Source: Lachnospiraceae bacterium (GTDB lineage: Bacteria > Bacillota > Clostridia > Lachnospirales > Lachnospiraceae). From it: a DNA stretch of 42,768 nt. A program made the translations under genes and the position numbers. Location: positions 1 through 42,768 of the forward strand of contig JAJQHY010000090.1 in the NCBI GenBank assembly GCA_021199495.1, in the 5' to 3' direction. Position 1 is the first letter of the stretch; the number at the start of each line of letters is the position of its first letter. The notes under the pieces were generated by a model. It was not told the origin of the DNA. It saw nothing but the letters and a program-made list of their open reading frames with translations, and ran no database searches. Shown here piece by piece: positions 17,801 to 24,364 of this stretch.

Positions 17801-18348
17801 ACGCCCTCGCGCTCCGGCGGCACATGCTCCTCCTGAGAGGCCAGATAGGACCCCGGCTCCACGTCCGGCTTGTTGGGCGTTTCCGCGATACAGAAAGAAA
17901 TGTCCCGCGTGCAGGTATTGTCCGAGGCCACCGCGATCAGATTTTCCCGTTCAAAATCCACAAATTCCGTAATATCAAAGCCAAACGGCGCCACGCCGTT
18001 CTCACAGTATCCCGCCATCCGTCCGTTGACATACAGATAGCAGGTCTGGCGCACACCCTCAAAGGCCAGCAGAATCTTTGAATCCCTCGGCTGGTCAGAA
18101 AGATCCACCCACTTGCGGTAAAACGAACAGGTCCGCTTCTGCCCGCTCCCCGCGTCCTTAATCCGGTTTACAAACAGATCCTCATCATTGAAGGTATGGG
18201 GCAGCGAGACCTCTTTCCAGTCCGTCTCCTGATATTCTCTCTCATAAAAATATCTGCCCGCGCTGTCTGAATGCTTTTTGAGCGCGTCCTTTAAGGGAAA
18301 TGCGTCCGCTAACTTAAAATGCCAGCAATAATTAAAGTTGTATTTCAT
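14866..18348 (-). CDS. Very large GH2-family glycoside hydrolase with C-terminal copper-amine-oxidase-like stalk domain
   Basis: The 1160-residue protein has the GH2 layout: a sugar-binding jelly roll (about 1-210), an immunoglobulin-like domain (210-420), a TIM barrel (420-770) and extra beta-domains. Residues about 1040-1155 (VMINGQEP to VMEVNALLPWI) resemble the copper-amine-oxidase N-terminal-like stalk domain. The likely nucleophile is Glu602 in TETEYSREE. At the acid/base position the sequence is HPSILFWEAGNN, with Asn538 where GH2 enzymes usually have Glu; Glu534 is nearby. A disordered insertion occupies residues 303-360. There is no signal peptide. It follows the AraC gene by 21 bases, so it is probably regulated by it. 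The substrate is unknown. Confidence 0.85.
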   Translation of the reverse strand: MKYNFNYCWHFKLADAFPLKDALKKHSDSAGRYFYEREYQETDWKEVSLPHTFNDEDLFVNRIKDAGSGQKRTCSFYRKWVDLSDQPRDSKILLAFEGVRQTCYLYVNGRMAGYCENGVAPFGFDITEFVDFERENLIAVASDNTCTRDISFCIAETPNKPDVEPGSYLASQEEHVPPEREGVGYFWNCNDFNPSVGGITRPVELHVKPKVYLTLPLYSNLQTGGVYVYGADFDTENNTARVCVSAEVRNETAADVKARLKVTVETLDGNLAGTFYSEEMTVPVVGEVKSRLSITPEDAYTEEYLPDKAAAENPYEGEAVTDTLAAGVSVAGGKACTSQEGKNGGSNLKKHYIPREEDEVAPTVSDSVKVTVLSAESPDLSLRFWNIEDPYLYRVKVELECGGEVIDSETVETGFREVGYDKDRGVLINGHRVWLTGYAQRAANEWPAIGVAPQWLKDQDMMWVKESNSNHIRWMHVAASPADIRSCDRHGVVVTQPAGDKEAENFGRRWDQRVELMRDVIIAFRNHPSILFWEAGNNRINASHMREMTLLKRKLDPDGGRFMGCRTLNTEEDVAASEYVGTMLNRHAARAWAEHGPLTETEYSREEAARRIWDDFTPPDYDFRGRYLGKGGKKQPGRDFYDLTMEDLILAEAKGYAEFFHDRIGGASGKNMYSATAALCWTDSAQHGRQAYSENCRMSGRVDAARIPKQNYAAYQAMQSKTPMVKVIGHWNYPQESEDTYRYPLKQFNGEYWEETGEYAYRDPKHKTVYVAASYDILKVELFVNGQSVGVSEKPIDGFIFPIEGVDVTQAGEVTAVGYCKDEGCEAGEGLAAWDGMDSAGEPTVPDAARCGAQTTLKPAAQDTIYTAGEPAALRLEVHTAPDGLLADGADIAYLDVEVVDRNGRRCPLCADRIDFETEGAAVFLGGYNSGRFKGFGKDDSVIHQNYVYAECGCNRVFLRSLTQAGPIRVKAVMKGLEAEAEFVSVPAQVVPLAEPSEHGMYEIYAETVPVITDAFPANPDADVIKYEPADQDYCKVMINGQEPDSRGVPSVNKNGSVWGNILVLLERMKGAWKDELAYKFDASVGRLEVTSGDTYLSAQVGQTFLTVNGKENLMDGAPYLSGDQLVMEVNALLPWIANTSCQYDENIHALRVERTKQRL

Positions 18349-18369
18349 ATTTTTCGCCTTTTTCCTTCC

Positions 18370-19287
18370 TTATTTCGCGTATTTTTTCACCGGCATCCAC
18401 ACCTCGATCCTCCGCTCCGCGCGGGGCATCCAGTGATACACCACCAGCTCCGGCGCCGGCGCCAGCTCAAAGCCCATATCCGGCATCCACTCCGTCAGGA
18501 TCTGCACGCGCCTCCCCAGCAGCTCGAAAAGCTCGTGGATAGAGTTTCCGGCATCCTTCGTCTCAAAAATAATATAGGTTGCCTGCGGAATAACGATATT
18601 TTCCAGGCCAAGGCCTTCCACATTCATTCCCATTACCGAATAATCGTGCAGATGTTCCCTTTCCCAGTCATCCAGCAGATGACAATAATAATAATCGTAC
18701 CCCTCGTCCGTGATATTCGTCATCACGCAGTGTGCGTCCTTATTGTCCGCGCTGGCCGCCCCGCTTAAGAGCCACTGCTTTCCCCGGGTGGTCACAAAGA
18801 GCTCCTCCTCCTGCGCTTCCCGCTCCTTGCCATAAGGCGCTCCGGTGAAGTGGGTTTTAAAGCCCGTCAGAATCATTTCCTTTTTTTCCTCAATCCGATA
18901 GTCCATCAGACTACCTCCTTCCAGTGAAATTTTAAACGTCAGGCGGGAGAACGATTTCAAGCTGCTCCCGTTCATCCTGGCCGCGGACGGCGATATCCCG
19001 TGAAATTTATGAAAAGCCTTCGCAAAGCTGTCCGGGCTCTCATATCCATATTTTAAAGCGGCGTCAATCACCCTGATTTTGCCCGCGGCAAGCTCCGCGC
19101 CCGCTAAAGAAAGCCGCCGGTTGCGGATATATTCGCCCAGGGTCATGCCGCACAGAAGGCTGAAAATACGCTGAAAGTGATAGCCGGAGGAAAAGCCCCT
19201 GGCTGCGATAACGTCGTAGTCCAGGTCCTCCGTAATGTGGTCTTCAATATAGTCAATAGCCGCTTGCATGCCTGTGATCCAGTCCAT
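18370..19287 (-). CDS. AraC-family regulator with C-terminal effector-binding (GyrI-like) domain
   Basis: The 305-residue protein has its DNA-binding part first: two helix-turn-helix units in residues 1-105, including GFSSGYHFQRIFSLLCGMTLGEYIR, and ALKYGYESPDSFAKAFHKFHG, the classic second recognition motif. Residues about 125-300 form the effector-binding domain seen in Rob and BmrR type proteins, ending with VYHWMPRAERRIEVWMPVKK. It sits between an ABC exporter gene (gap 18 bases) and the giant GH2 gene (gap 21 bases). It likely controls this operon in response to a small molecule. Confidence 0.92.
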   Translation of the reverse strand: MDWITGMQAAIDYIEDHITEDLDYDVIAARGFSSGYHFQRIFSLLCGMTLGEYIRNRRLSLAGAELAAGKIRVIDAALKYGYESPDSFAKAFHKFHGISPSAARMNGSSLKSFSRLTFKISLEGGSLMDYRIEEKKEMILTGFKTHFTGAPYGKEREAQEEELFVTTRGKQWLLSGAASADNKDAHCVMTNITDEGYDYYYCHLLDDWEREHLHDYSVMGMNVEGLGLENIVIPQATYIIFETKDAGNSIHELFELLGRRVQILTEWMPDMGFELAPAPELVVYHWMPRAERRIEVWMPVKKYAK

Positions 19288-19305
19288 TGTTTTCCTCCGG
19301 TTTTG

Positions 19306-21060
19306 TCAGCGCCGCTCTGTCAGACGCCCTTCCTCCATAACCAGCTGTTCCGTATACCTCTCCAGAAGCTTCACCAACGGCTTATGCGAAACCATAATCA
19401 CCATCGCATCCTCTTCTAAAAGAATGCTCTCCACATTTTCCGCATTCTTTTCATCCAGCGCGCTTGTCACCTCATCGCAAAGATAAGCGTCCGGCCGCCC
19501 CACCATCGCCCTGGCCAGCGCGATACGCTGTTTTTCCCCGCCGGAGAGCTGTTCCACAATTTCCGGCGAGATTTCCCGGCCTTCATAGCGCTTTAACAGA
19601 TAGTCCAGATTCAGCCACTCAACGACCTTTCGATAAACTGATTCCGGGATATCCCTGCCCAGCAGAATGTTTTCCCGGAATGTCGTGCAGAACAGGTACG
19701 GCTCCTGAAATACCGGGCATATATGCTGATAATACAGAGTTTCCGGCACTTCAGCAATATCTCTTCCGTTGTAAAATATCGCGCCGCCTGCCGCCTCCCA
19801 TTCAAGCGTGCGGGAAAGAGCCCTAAGCAGCGTGGACTTCCCGCTGCCGTTTTCCCCGGTAATCAGGTATTTCCCGCCCGCACGGAAGGTATGGCTGATA
19901 TTTTTCAGAATGGGAACGCCGTTTCTGTCAAAGGACAAATCCTTTATACGAAGCTTCCGAAGCTTTTCATCCATGACTGGTTCGCACCCGCATTGCTCCG
20001 TCCCGGAACCGGCCGTTTTCGCCTTTTCCGTCTCTTCCCCATGCATCTGCTCTCCGGACACAGAACCATTTTCAGCAGCTGCATTCTCATCTCTCTCGCT
20101 CTCCGCTGCCGGGATTTCCACACTCTTTAAGCCCGCCTCTTCCAGAATATTTTCATATCTGTTTAACAGCGACCCCACCTCATTGCGGGCGTGGCGCAGA
20201 TACGCCAGCACCTCGATCGGCGCCGCCAACAGGCTGGCCAGCTGCAGAACCGTCACCAGGCTCCCGATGGCGATGACTCCCCTCGCCACCAGCATGACAC
20301 TGGTAATGAGCAACAGCCCGTCCTTCGAAAGCTGCAGGAATGCAGTCGTTCCATATACCACAATCTGGCAGTGGAGCTGCTTTGACTCCCTTGCGGCTAC
20401 CTCCCGGCTTGACTGACGCATAAACAGTGCGCTCCGTTCCTGATATCCGTAGGATTTTAAAACCGACAGCCCTCCCAGAAAGGACTGCAGCCGCGCATTA
20501 TATCCGGATAAGGCCTCCGACACATCCTTTCGCGCCCTGTTTCCCCTCCCCTTCAGCAAAGAAGGAAACCAGACGATCATCACACTGAACGCAAAAATCT
20601 CCAGTGCCAGAATCCAGTGAACAGATAAAATGGACACCGCGGAAAACAAAATCAGGCACACGCACTTGATAATATCAATAGTGCCCGCAAAATACTGCTC
20701 CACCACCGCCGGAAGATCATTATTCAGATAAGAAACAAATGAAGCGGTTTCCTCCCGGCTCGCGCAGCTTTTACCGGAATATGCCTCATAGGCTCTGTCC
20801 CTCATCAACACTCTCTGCCGGATCTTGAATTTCCCGGCCATGTAAGTGTCCGCCTGGCACAGAAACAGCTGCACCAAATAGATCCCTAAGTAAAGCAATA
20901 TGATTCCCGCCGCGCCGGACAGATCCTCCACCACCGCTGTAATCAGCCTTCCTGCCAGAACCGGAATCAACACCGAATTCGCCGAATACCCGACCCCCAC
21001 CAGCAATGTCACGGTAAAAATACCGCGATTACCCTTCAGGTGCGCACAAAATCTCCTCAT
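19306..21060 (-). CDS. ABC exporter half-transporter (fused membrane and ATPase domains)
   Basis: The 584-residue protein has about six membrane segments in residues 15-300. The nucleotide-binding domain carries Walker A GENGSGKST (near residue 405), the signature LSGGEKQRIALARA and Walker B YLCDEVTSALDE, then the switch His in MVSHKP. Between the two domains there is an unusual acidic, Gly/Ser/Ala-rich stretch of about 45 residues (roughly 317-364). The ATG follows only a weak ribosome site, and the N-terminus before the first membrane segment is short, so the start is not certain. It probably works as a homodimer exporting a drug, peptide or lipid. It begins the operon with AraC and GH2. 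Confidence 0.9.
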   Translation of the reverse strand: MRRFCAHLKGNRGIFTVTLLVGVGYSANSVLIPVLAGRLITAVVEDLSGAAGIILLYLGIYLVQLFLCQADTYMAGKFKIRQRVLMRDRAYEAYSGKSCASREETASFVSYLNNDLPAVVEQYFAGTIDIIKCVCLILFSAVSILSVHWILALEIFAFSVMIVWFPSLLKGRGNRARKDVSEALSGYNARLQSFLGGLSVLKSYGYQERSALFMRQSSREVAARESKQLHCQIVVYGTTAFLQLSKDGLLLITSVMLVARGVIAIGSLVTVLQLASLLAAPIEVLAYLRHARNEVGSLLNRYENILEEAGLKSVEIPAAESERDENAAAENGSVSGEQMHGEETEKAKTAGSGTEQCGCEPVMDEKLRKLRIKDLSFDRNGVPILKNISHTFRAGGKYLITGENGSGKSTLLRALSRTLEWEAAGGAIFYNGRDIAEVPETLYYQHICPVFQEPYLFCTTFRENILLGRDIPESVYRKVVEWLNLDYLLKRYEGREISPEIVEQLSGGEKQRIALARAMVGRPDAYLCDEVTSALDEKNAENVESILLEEDAMVIMVSHKPLVKLLERYTEQLVMEEGRLTERR

Positions 21061-21201
21061 CCTTTGTCCAACGCCTCCCTTCCGTCAGCAGATTTCTGAT
21101 CTCCATTCTACTGCGGCGCGATTCTGATTTCCCGACATTTTGTGCGGATGTGCGACGGGCTGCAGGCCTTATTAATTCAATCAGGCTGTCAGCCAATTTA
21201 T

Positions 21202-21237
21202 ATTCTTTTTATAAATTTCAAGAATGTTGCGGTTGTG
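21202..21237. repeat. 36-bp direct repeat, copy 1
   Basis: This stretch matches 24088-24123 in 35 of 36 positions (C21230 against T24117) and in the same orientation. The two copies flank hicA, hicB and the beta-glucuronidase gene. On the minus strand both copies read in frame as HN(R/H)NILEIYKKN and then a nearby stop, which could be the shared C-terminus of a decayed gene. Confidence 0.75.
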
Positions 21238-21297
21238 TTCAGAAGCATTTTTACAGTAAACTTACAACCATATTCGTTACAGGAAATTTATAAAAAG
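21205..21297. promoter_or_regulatory. Long-spaced inverted repeat upstream of hicA
   Basis: Bases 21205-21219 are perfectly complementary to 21283-21297 (15 of 15), separated by 63 bases. The right arm ends three bases before the hicA -35 box. HicB proteins repress by binding inverted sites near the promoter, so these arms are operator candidates. The left arm is also part of the 36-bp repeat. Confidence 0.45.
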
Positions 21298-21300
21298 TCG

Positions 21301-21329
21301 TTGATTTTCATGCGCATTATGCGTATAAT
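21301..21329 (+). promoter_or_regulatory. hicAB promoter with palindrome in the spacer
   Basis: TTGATT (21301-21306), a 17-base spacer and TATAAT (21324-21329) form a good sigma-A promoter. The spacer contains CGCATTATGCG (21313-21323), a perfect 5+1+5 palindrome abutting the -10 box. That is a strong candidate for the HicB or HicAB operator. Confidence 0.75.
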
Positions 21330-21351
21330 ATTTTGCTGGGAGAGGATTATC

Positions 21352-21534
21352 ATGCGTGCCAGAGAGATTGAGAAAATCCTTTTACGGGATGGGTGGTATG
21401 TGAAAAATCAGAAGGGTTCTCACCGACAGTATATCCACCCGGTAAAACCCGGCAAGATCACAATTCCTATCCACAACGGCGATCTTGATATCAAAACCGC
21501 AACTTCCATTCTCAGACAGGCAGGATTAAAATAA
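21352..21534 (+). CDS. hicA: HicA toxin (mRNA interferase)
   Basis: HicA proteins are small double-stranded-RNA-binding-fold RNases that cleave mRNA when their antitoxin is lost. The 60-residue product shows the family pattern: REIEKILLRDGWY, then NQKGSHRQYIHP with the catalytic His24, then KITIPIHNGDLDI and a C-terminal helix. The start at 21352 follows AGAGG (21341-21345); the upstream part of the ORF is the promoter region. hicB follows after 34 bases. Toxin-first order is typical of this family. Confidence 0.93.
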   Translation: MRAREIEKILLRDGWYVKNQKGSHRQYIHPVKPGKITIPIHNGDLDIKTATSILRQAGLK

Positions 21535-21568
21535 ATCTCTCCAAGTATAAAAAAGCAGAGGTATTTTT

Positions 21569-21967
21569 ATGAAACTCGTATATCCCGCAATCTTTACCCC
21601 CTGTGAAAATCTGTCCGGTTATACCGTTGAAATCCCGGACTTGCCCGGCTGCGTTACCGAAGGAAGAGATCTGGCCGACGCAATTGAAATGGGTGTGGAT
21701 GCCGCAAGCGGCTGGATTCTGGATGAAATGGAAGACGGCAACAGCTACCCCGCTCCCAGCAATCCGAAAAAGATCTCCTGCTCACCTGACAGTTTTGTAA
21801 GTCTTCTGGTTCTGGACATGGATGCCTATGCAGAAAAATACGGAACAAAAGCCATCCGCAAAAATATTACCATTCCGGCATGGTTAAATACCTATGGAGA
21901 GAAAAACCATATTAACTTCTCAAAGGTTCTGCAGGACGCATTGATTGCAGCCGCTGGTAAATCATAA
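21569..21967 (+). CDS. hicB: HicB antitoxin
   Basis: The 132-residue antitoxin has a partially degraded RNase-H-like N-terminal domain, with the typical YTVEIPDLPGCVTEG and the following helix DLADAIEMGVDAASGWI. A ribbon-helix-helix-type C-terminus (KNITIPAWLN to FSKVLQDAL) should bind DNA for autoregulation. It neutralises HicA by direct contact. The gene converges with the beta-glucuronidase gene, with only 27 bases between their stops and no clear terminator. Confidence 0.93.
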   Translation: MKLVYPAIFTPCENLSGYTVEIPDLPGCVTEGRDLADAIEMGVDAASGWILDEMEDGNSYPAPSNPKKISCSPDSFVSLLVLDMDAYAEKYGTKAIRKNITIPAWLNTYGEKNHINFSKVLQDALIAAAGKS

Positions 21968-21994
21968 AGAAACAAAGGTGACACTGCTGCCTTA

Positions 21995-23938
21995 TCAGCC
22001 TCTTCGCTTTTCAAAGCACTCCTTCACCACATCATACGCGATTTTCGGCCTCCGGAACTCGTCCACTACACCCTTATTATTGTGGCAGCGGGCTCTGGCG
22101 GCGAACCAGTTATTCTCCTCAGTCACTCTGCAGTCCGCGAACTGCCAGATGAAAATACCGCTCAACCGCTGATCATTCAGGTATACCTCCATATTTTCGC
22201 GGAGGATATCCGCCTGGCGCTCCTCACTCCATTTACACCGGCCCCGGTCACGGTAGCCGTACATGGCGCCTGCGCCGAACTCGCTGATGATGACCGGCTT
22301 TCCCGCGCCCCCGGTCGCTGCAATCCAATCCATTTCCCTCTCGTGCGCCTGCTTCACATCCACGTCCTGATACCAGCCGGAATACATATTGACGGAAACC
22401 ACGTCCGGCAGATCGAGACAAATATCCGTGAAATGCCTGCAGGTCGCGGAGGTCACCGGCCGGGTCTGATCCATGCCGCGGATCTGCGCATACTGCCGGG
22501 CATATTTTACTCTTCCCACCTCTGTCTCGCTGGCGCACTCATTTAAGATCCCCCAGATGACGATTGCCGGGTGATTATAATGATGGATAATCATTTCCCG
22601 GATGCAGTCCTCGCACTGTCTGTCGAAATTCGGATTTTCCATCTGTGCCTGATTGAAGCCCCTGGCGTGATTTTCCTCCCAGACCAGAACGCCGCGCTCA
22701 TCGCACAGATCCAGGAAGCGCTCATCATTGGGGTAATGGCAGGTCCGAACGGCATTGGCACCCATATCCTGAATCATATCCAGATCCCGCGCCATCAGCT
22801 GCGGCGGAATGGCACAGCCGGCAACGCCGTCGTCCTCGTGGCGGTTGAAGCCTTTCATAAAAACCGGGGAGCCGTTCAGCAAAATCCGGTCGTCTTTCAC
22901 TTCCACGATACGGAATCCAACGCGCTCAATGAGATCGTCAACTGTCTCACACTGCATTTCCTCTGCTGCCGCTGCCGTCAACGTCTCTTCGTCACTCTCC
23001 GCTTCCGCCTGTCTGTCAGCCACTGCCTTTCCATCACTGTCGCCTTCCGCGGCATCACAGCATAAACTTAACCGGCTCTCCAGCAAATACAGCTTTGGGC
23101 TTTCCGGGGACCAGCTCTCCACCCCGGGAAAACCCGCTTTCAGTTCTACTGTCACCTCTTCCCCTGGCGCAGCCGTTCCCTCAATCTGTCCAGACGATCC
23201 GGCTCCCCCTGCTTCCCCTTCTTTCCAGGCAATCTCTTTTGCTGTTCCTGCGTTTTCCCACGCTGATCCGGACTGCGCAATATCCACAGTTTCTCCGGTT
23301 TTCTCATCCTCCAGCCTGAAATCCACCCGGAAACGGACCGCCTGTGCACCGATGTTCTTCACCACAGCCTGAAGCGTCCCGCACCACTCCCCGTCTGCAT
23401 ACGCCGGCGTGAAATATACCCTCTCCAGATATACCTGTGAAATCTCTTCCACTGCCACCGGCCTGGTAATCCCGCCATAGGTATAATAATCATTGGGAAC
23501 ATGCAGCGCGGAGGCTTCGCTGAAGCGATTGTCCGCCTCAATCGTCAGCTCATGCCAGCCGCCCTTCACATACGGCAGCACCGCTTCAAAAGGCGTGTAG
23601 GCATTATAATGCTCTACCACAAGCGCTCCGTCCCAGAACACCCTCGCCGTATGGCTGACTCCTTTAAACACCAGCCGCACCGCCGTATCCTTCGAAATCC
23701 ATACCCGCCTTCTGTACTCCCCTTTCCCTCTGTAGGCCAGAAGCTTGGGGTGCTGCTCCCAGCAGCCCGGCACCGGCAGGGTGAATTTCCGGACAGCATC
23801 AACCTTTGCCGGACTGTCCGGCTCCTTTTCTGCGCTGAAATTTTCTGTACCCTCCGCAGCTTCTTTCCTGCAGAATTCCCACATACCGTCCAGCTCCCTG
23901 ACGTTACGAATATGGTGCTCCTCGAACAATCTGATCAT
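21995..23938 (-). CDS. GH2 beta-glucuronidase
   Basis: This 647-residue cytoplasmic enzyme releases glucuronic acid from beta-glucuronides. The acid/base is Glu467 in WGILNECAS, the nucleophile is Glu553 in VIISEFGAG, and WSEERQ follows as in E. coli GUS. Asn620-x-Lys622 in HNNKGV matches the NxK motif that binds the glucuronate carboxylate and separates glucuronidases from beta-galactosidases. Two low-complexity acidic insertions (residues about 221-262 and 293-335) interrupt the second beta-domain and are absent from ordinary GUS proteins, making it longer than the usual 600. A strong AGGAG-rich leader precedes ATG 23938. It lies between the two 36-bp repeats. Confidence 0.9.
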   Translation of the reverse strand: MIRLFEEHHIRNVRELDGMWEFCRKEAAEGTENFSAEKEPDSPAKVDAVRKFTLPVPGCWEQHPKLLAYRGKGEYRRRVWISKDTAVRLVFKGVSHTARVFWDGALVVEHYNAYTPFEAVLPYVKGGWHELTIEADNRFSEASALHVPNDYYTYGGITRPVAVEEISQVYLERVYFTPAYADGEWCGTLQAVVKNIGAQAVRFRVDFRLEDEKTGETVDIAQSGSAWENAGTAKEIAWKEGEAGGAGSSGQIEGTAAPGEEVTVELKAGFPGVESWSPESPKLYLLESRLSLCCDAAEGDSDGKAVADRQAEAESDEETLTAAAAEEMQCETVDDLIERVGFRIVEVKDDRILLNGSPVFMKGFNRHEDDGVAGCAIPPQLMARDLDMIQDMGANAVRTCHYPNDERFLDLCDERGVLVWEENHARGFNQAQMENPNFDRQCEDCIREMIIHHYNHPAIVIWGILNECASETEVGRVKYARQYAQIRGMDQTRPVTSATCRHFTDICLDLPDVVSVNMYSGWYQDVDVKQAHEREMDWIAATGGAGKPVIISEFGAGAMYGYRDRGRCKWSEERQADILRENMEVYLNDQRLSGIFIWQFADCRVTEENNWFAARARCHNNKGVVDEFRRPKIAYDVVKECFEKRRG

Positions 23939-24087
23939 TGCCTTTCTCCTTTTTCTCCTGCGTCACTTAAGATTTTCCGGCGTATCACGCTGCCCGCCAT
24001 TTCCAGATGGTTACAGCTTATCTTAAATATTCGCAAATAACAAGATAGAAAGATGAAAATTCCGCCGGTCAATCAGCTGCCTTTCAG

Positions 24088-24123
24088 ATTCTTTTTATAA
24101 ATTTCAAGAATGTTGTGGTTGTG
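24088..24123. repeat. 36-bp direct repeat, copy 2
   Basis: This is the second copy of the element at 21202-21237, with one mismatch. It lies in the 426-base gap between the divergent beta-glucuronidase and ABC transporter genes. That gap otherwise holds only a possible promoter for the transporter. Confidence 0.75.
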
Positions 24124-24243
24124 CCCTGGAAAAGTCATGAGATAATCTATATAAAAGTAATAATCAACCTTCAGTTTTTTTACATTTGTCTGGATTTTCA
24201 TGCCTGCCACAGAAAAAGCTGATTGAAAAAATGAACCGTCCAC

Positions 24244-24272
24244 TTGCTTTTTCAACAAAGTTTATTCATAAT
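24244..24272 (+). promoter_or_regulatory. Possible promoter of the ABC transporter gene
   Basis: TTGCTT (24244-24249), a 17-base spacer and CATAAT (24267-24272) lie about 90 bases before the transporter start. The match is moderate (4 of 6 in the -35 box and 5 of 6 in the -10 box). Confidence 0.4.
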
Positions 24273-24364
24273 AAAAACAGGCAGCGCAGATTTTCCGCAT
24301 CACGCCCTGCCAACGTCCGCGCTTCCTGCTCTTAACATTCAGACATCACGAGGGGGATCAACAG

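Noticed and set aside
22082-23372. Several long plus-strand ORFs opposite the beta-glucuronidase gene
   Set aside because: All antisense to a gene with intact catalytic motifs; no initiation signals or recognisable domains.
21202-24123. Insertion sequence or transposon defined by the 36-bp repeats
   Set aside because: Repeats are direct, not inverted, and no transposase, integrase or resolvase lies between them.
24073-24258. 61-codon minus-strand ORF between the glucuronidase and the ABC gene
   Set aside because: No ribosome site and no family; its end is the 36-bp repeat. Treated as part of the repeat finding instead of a gene.
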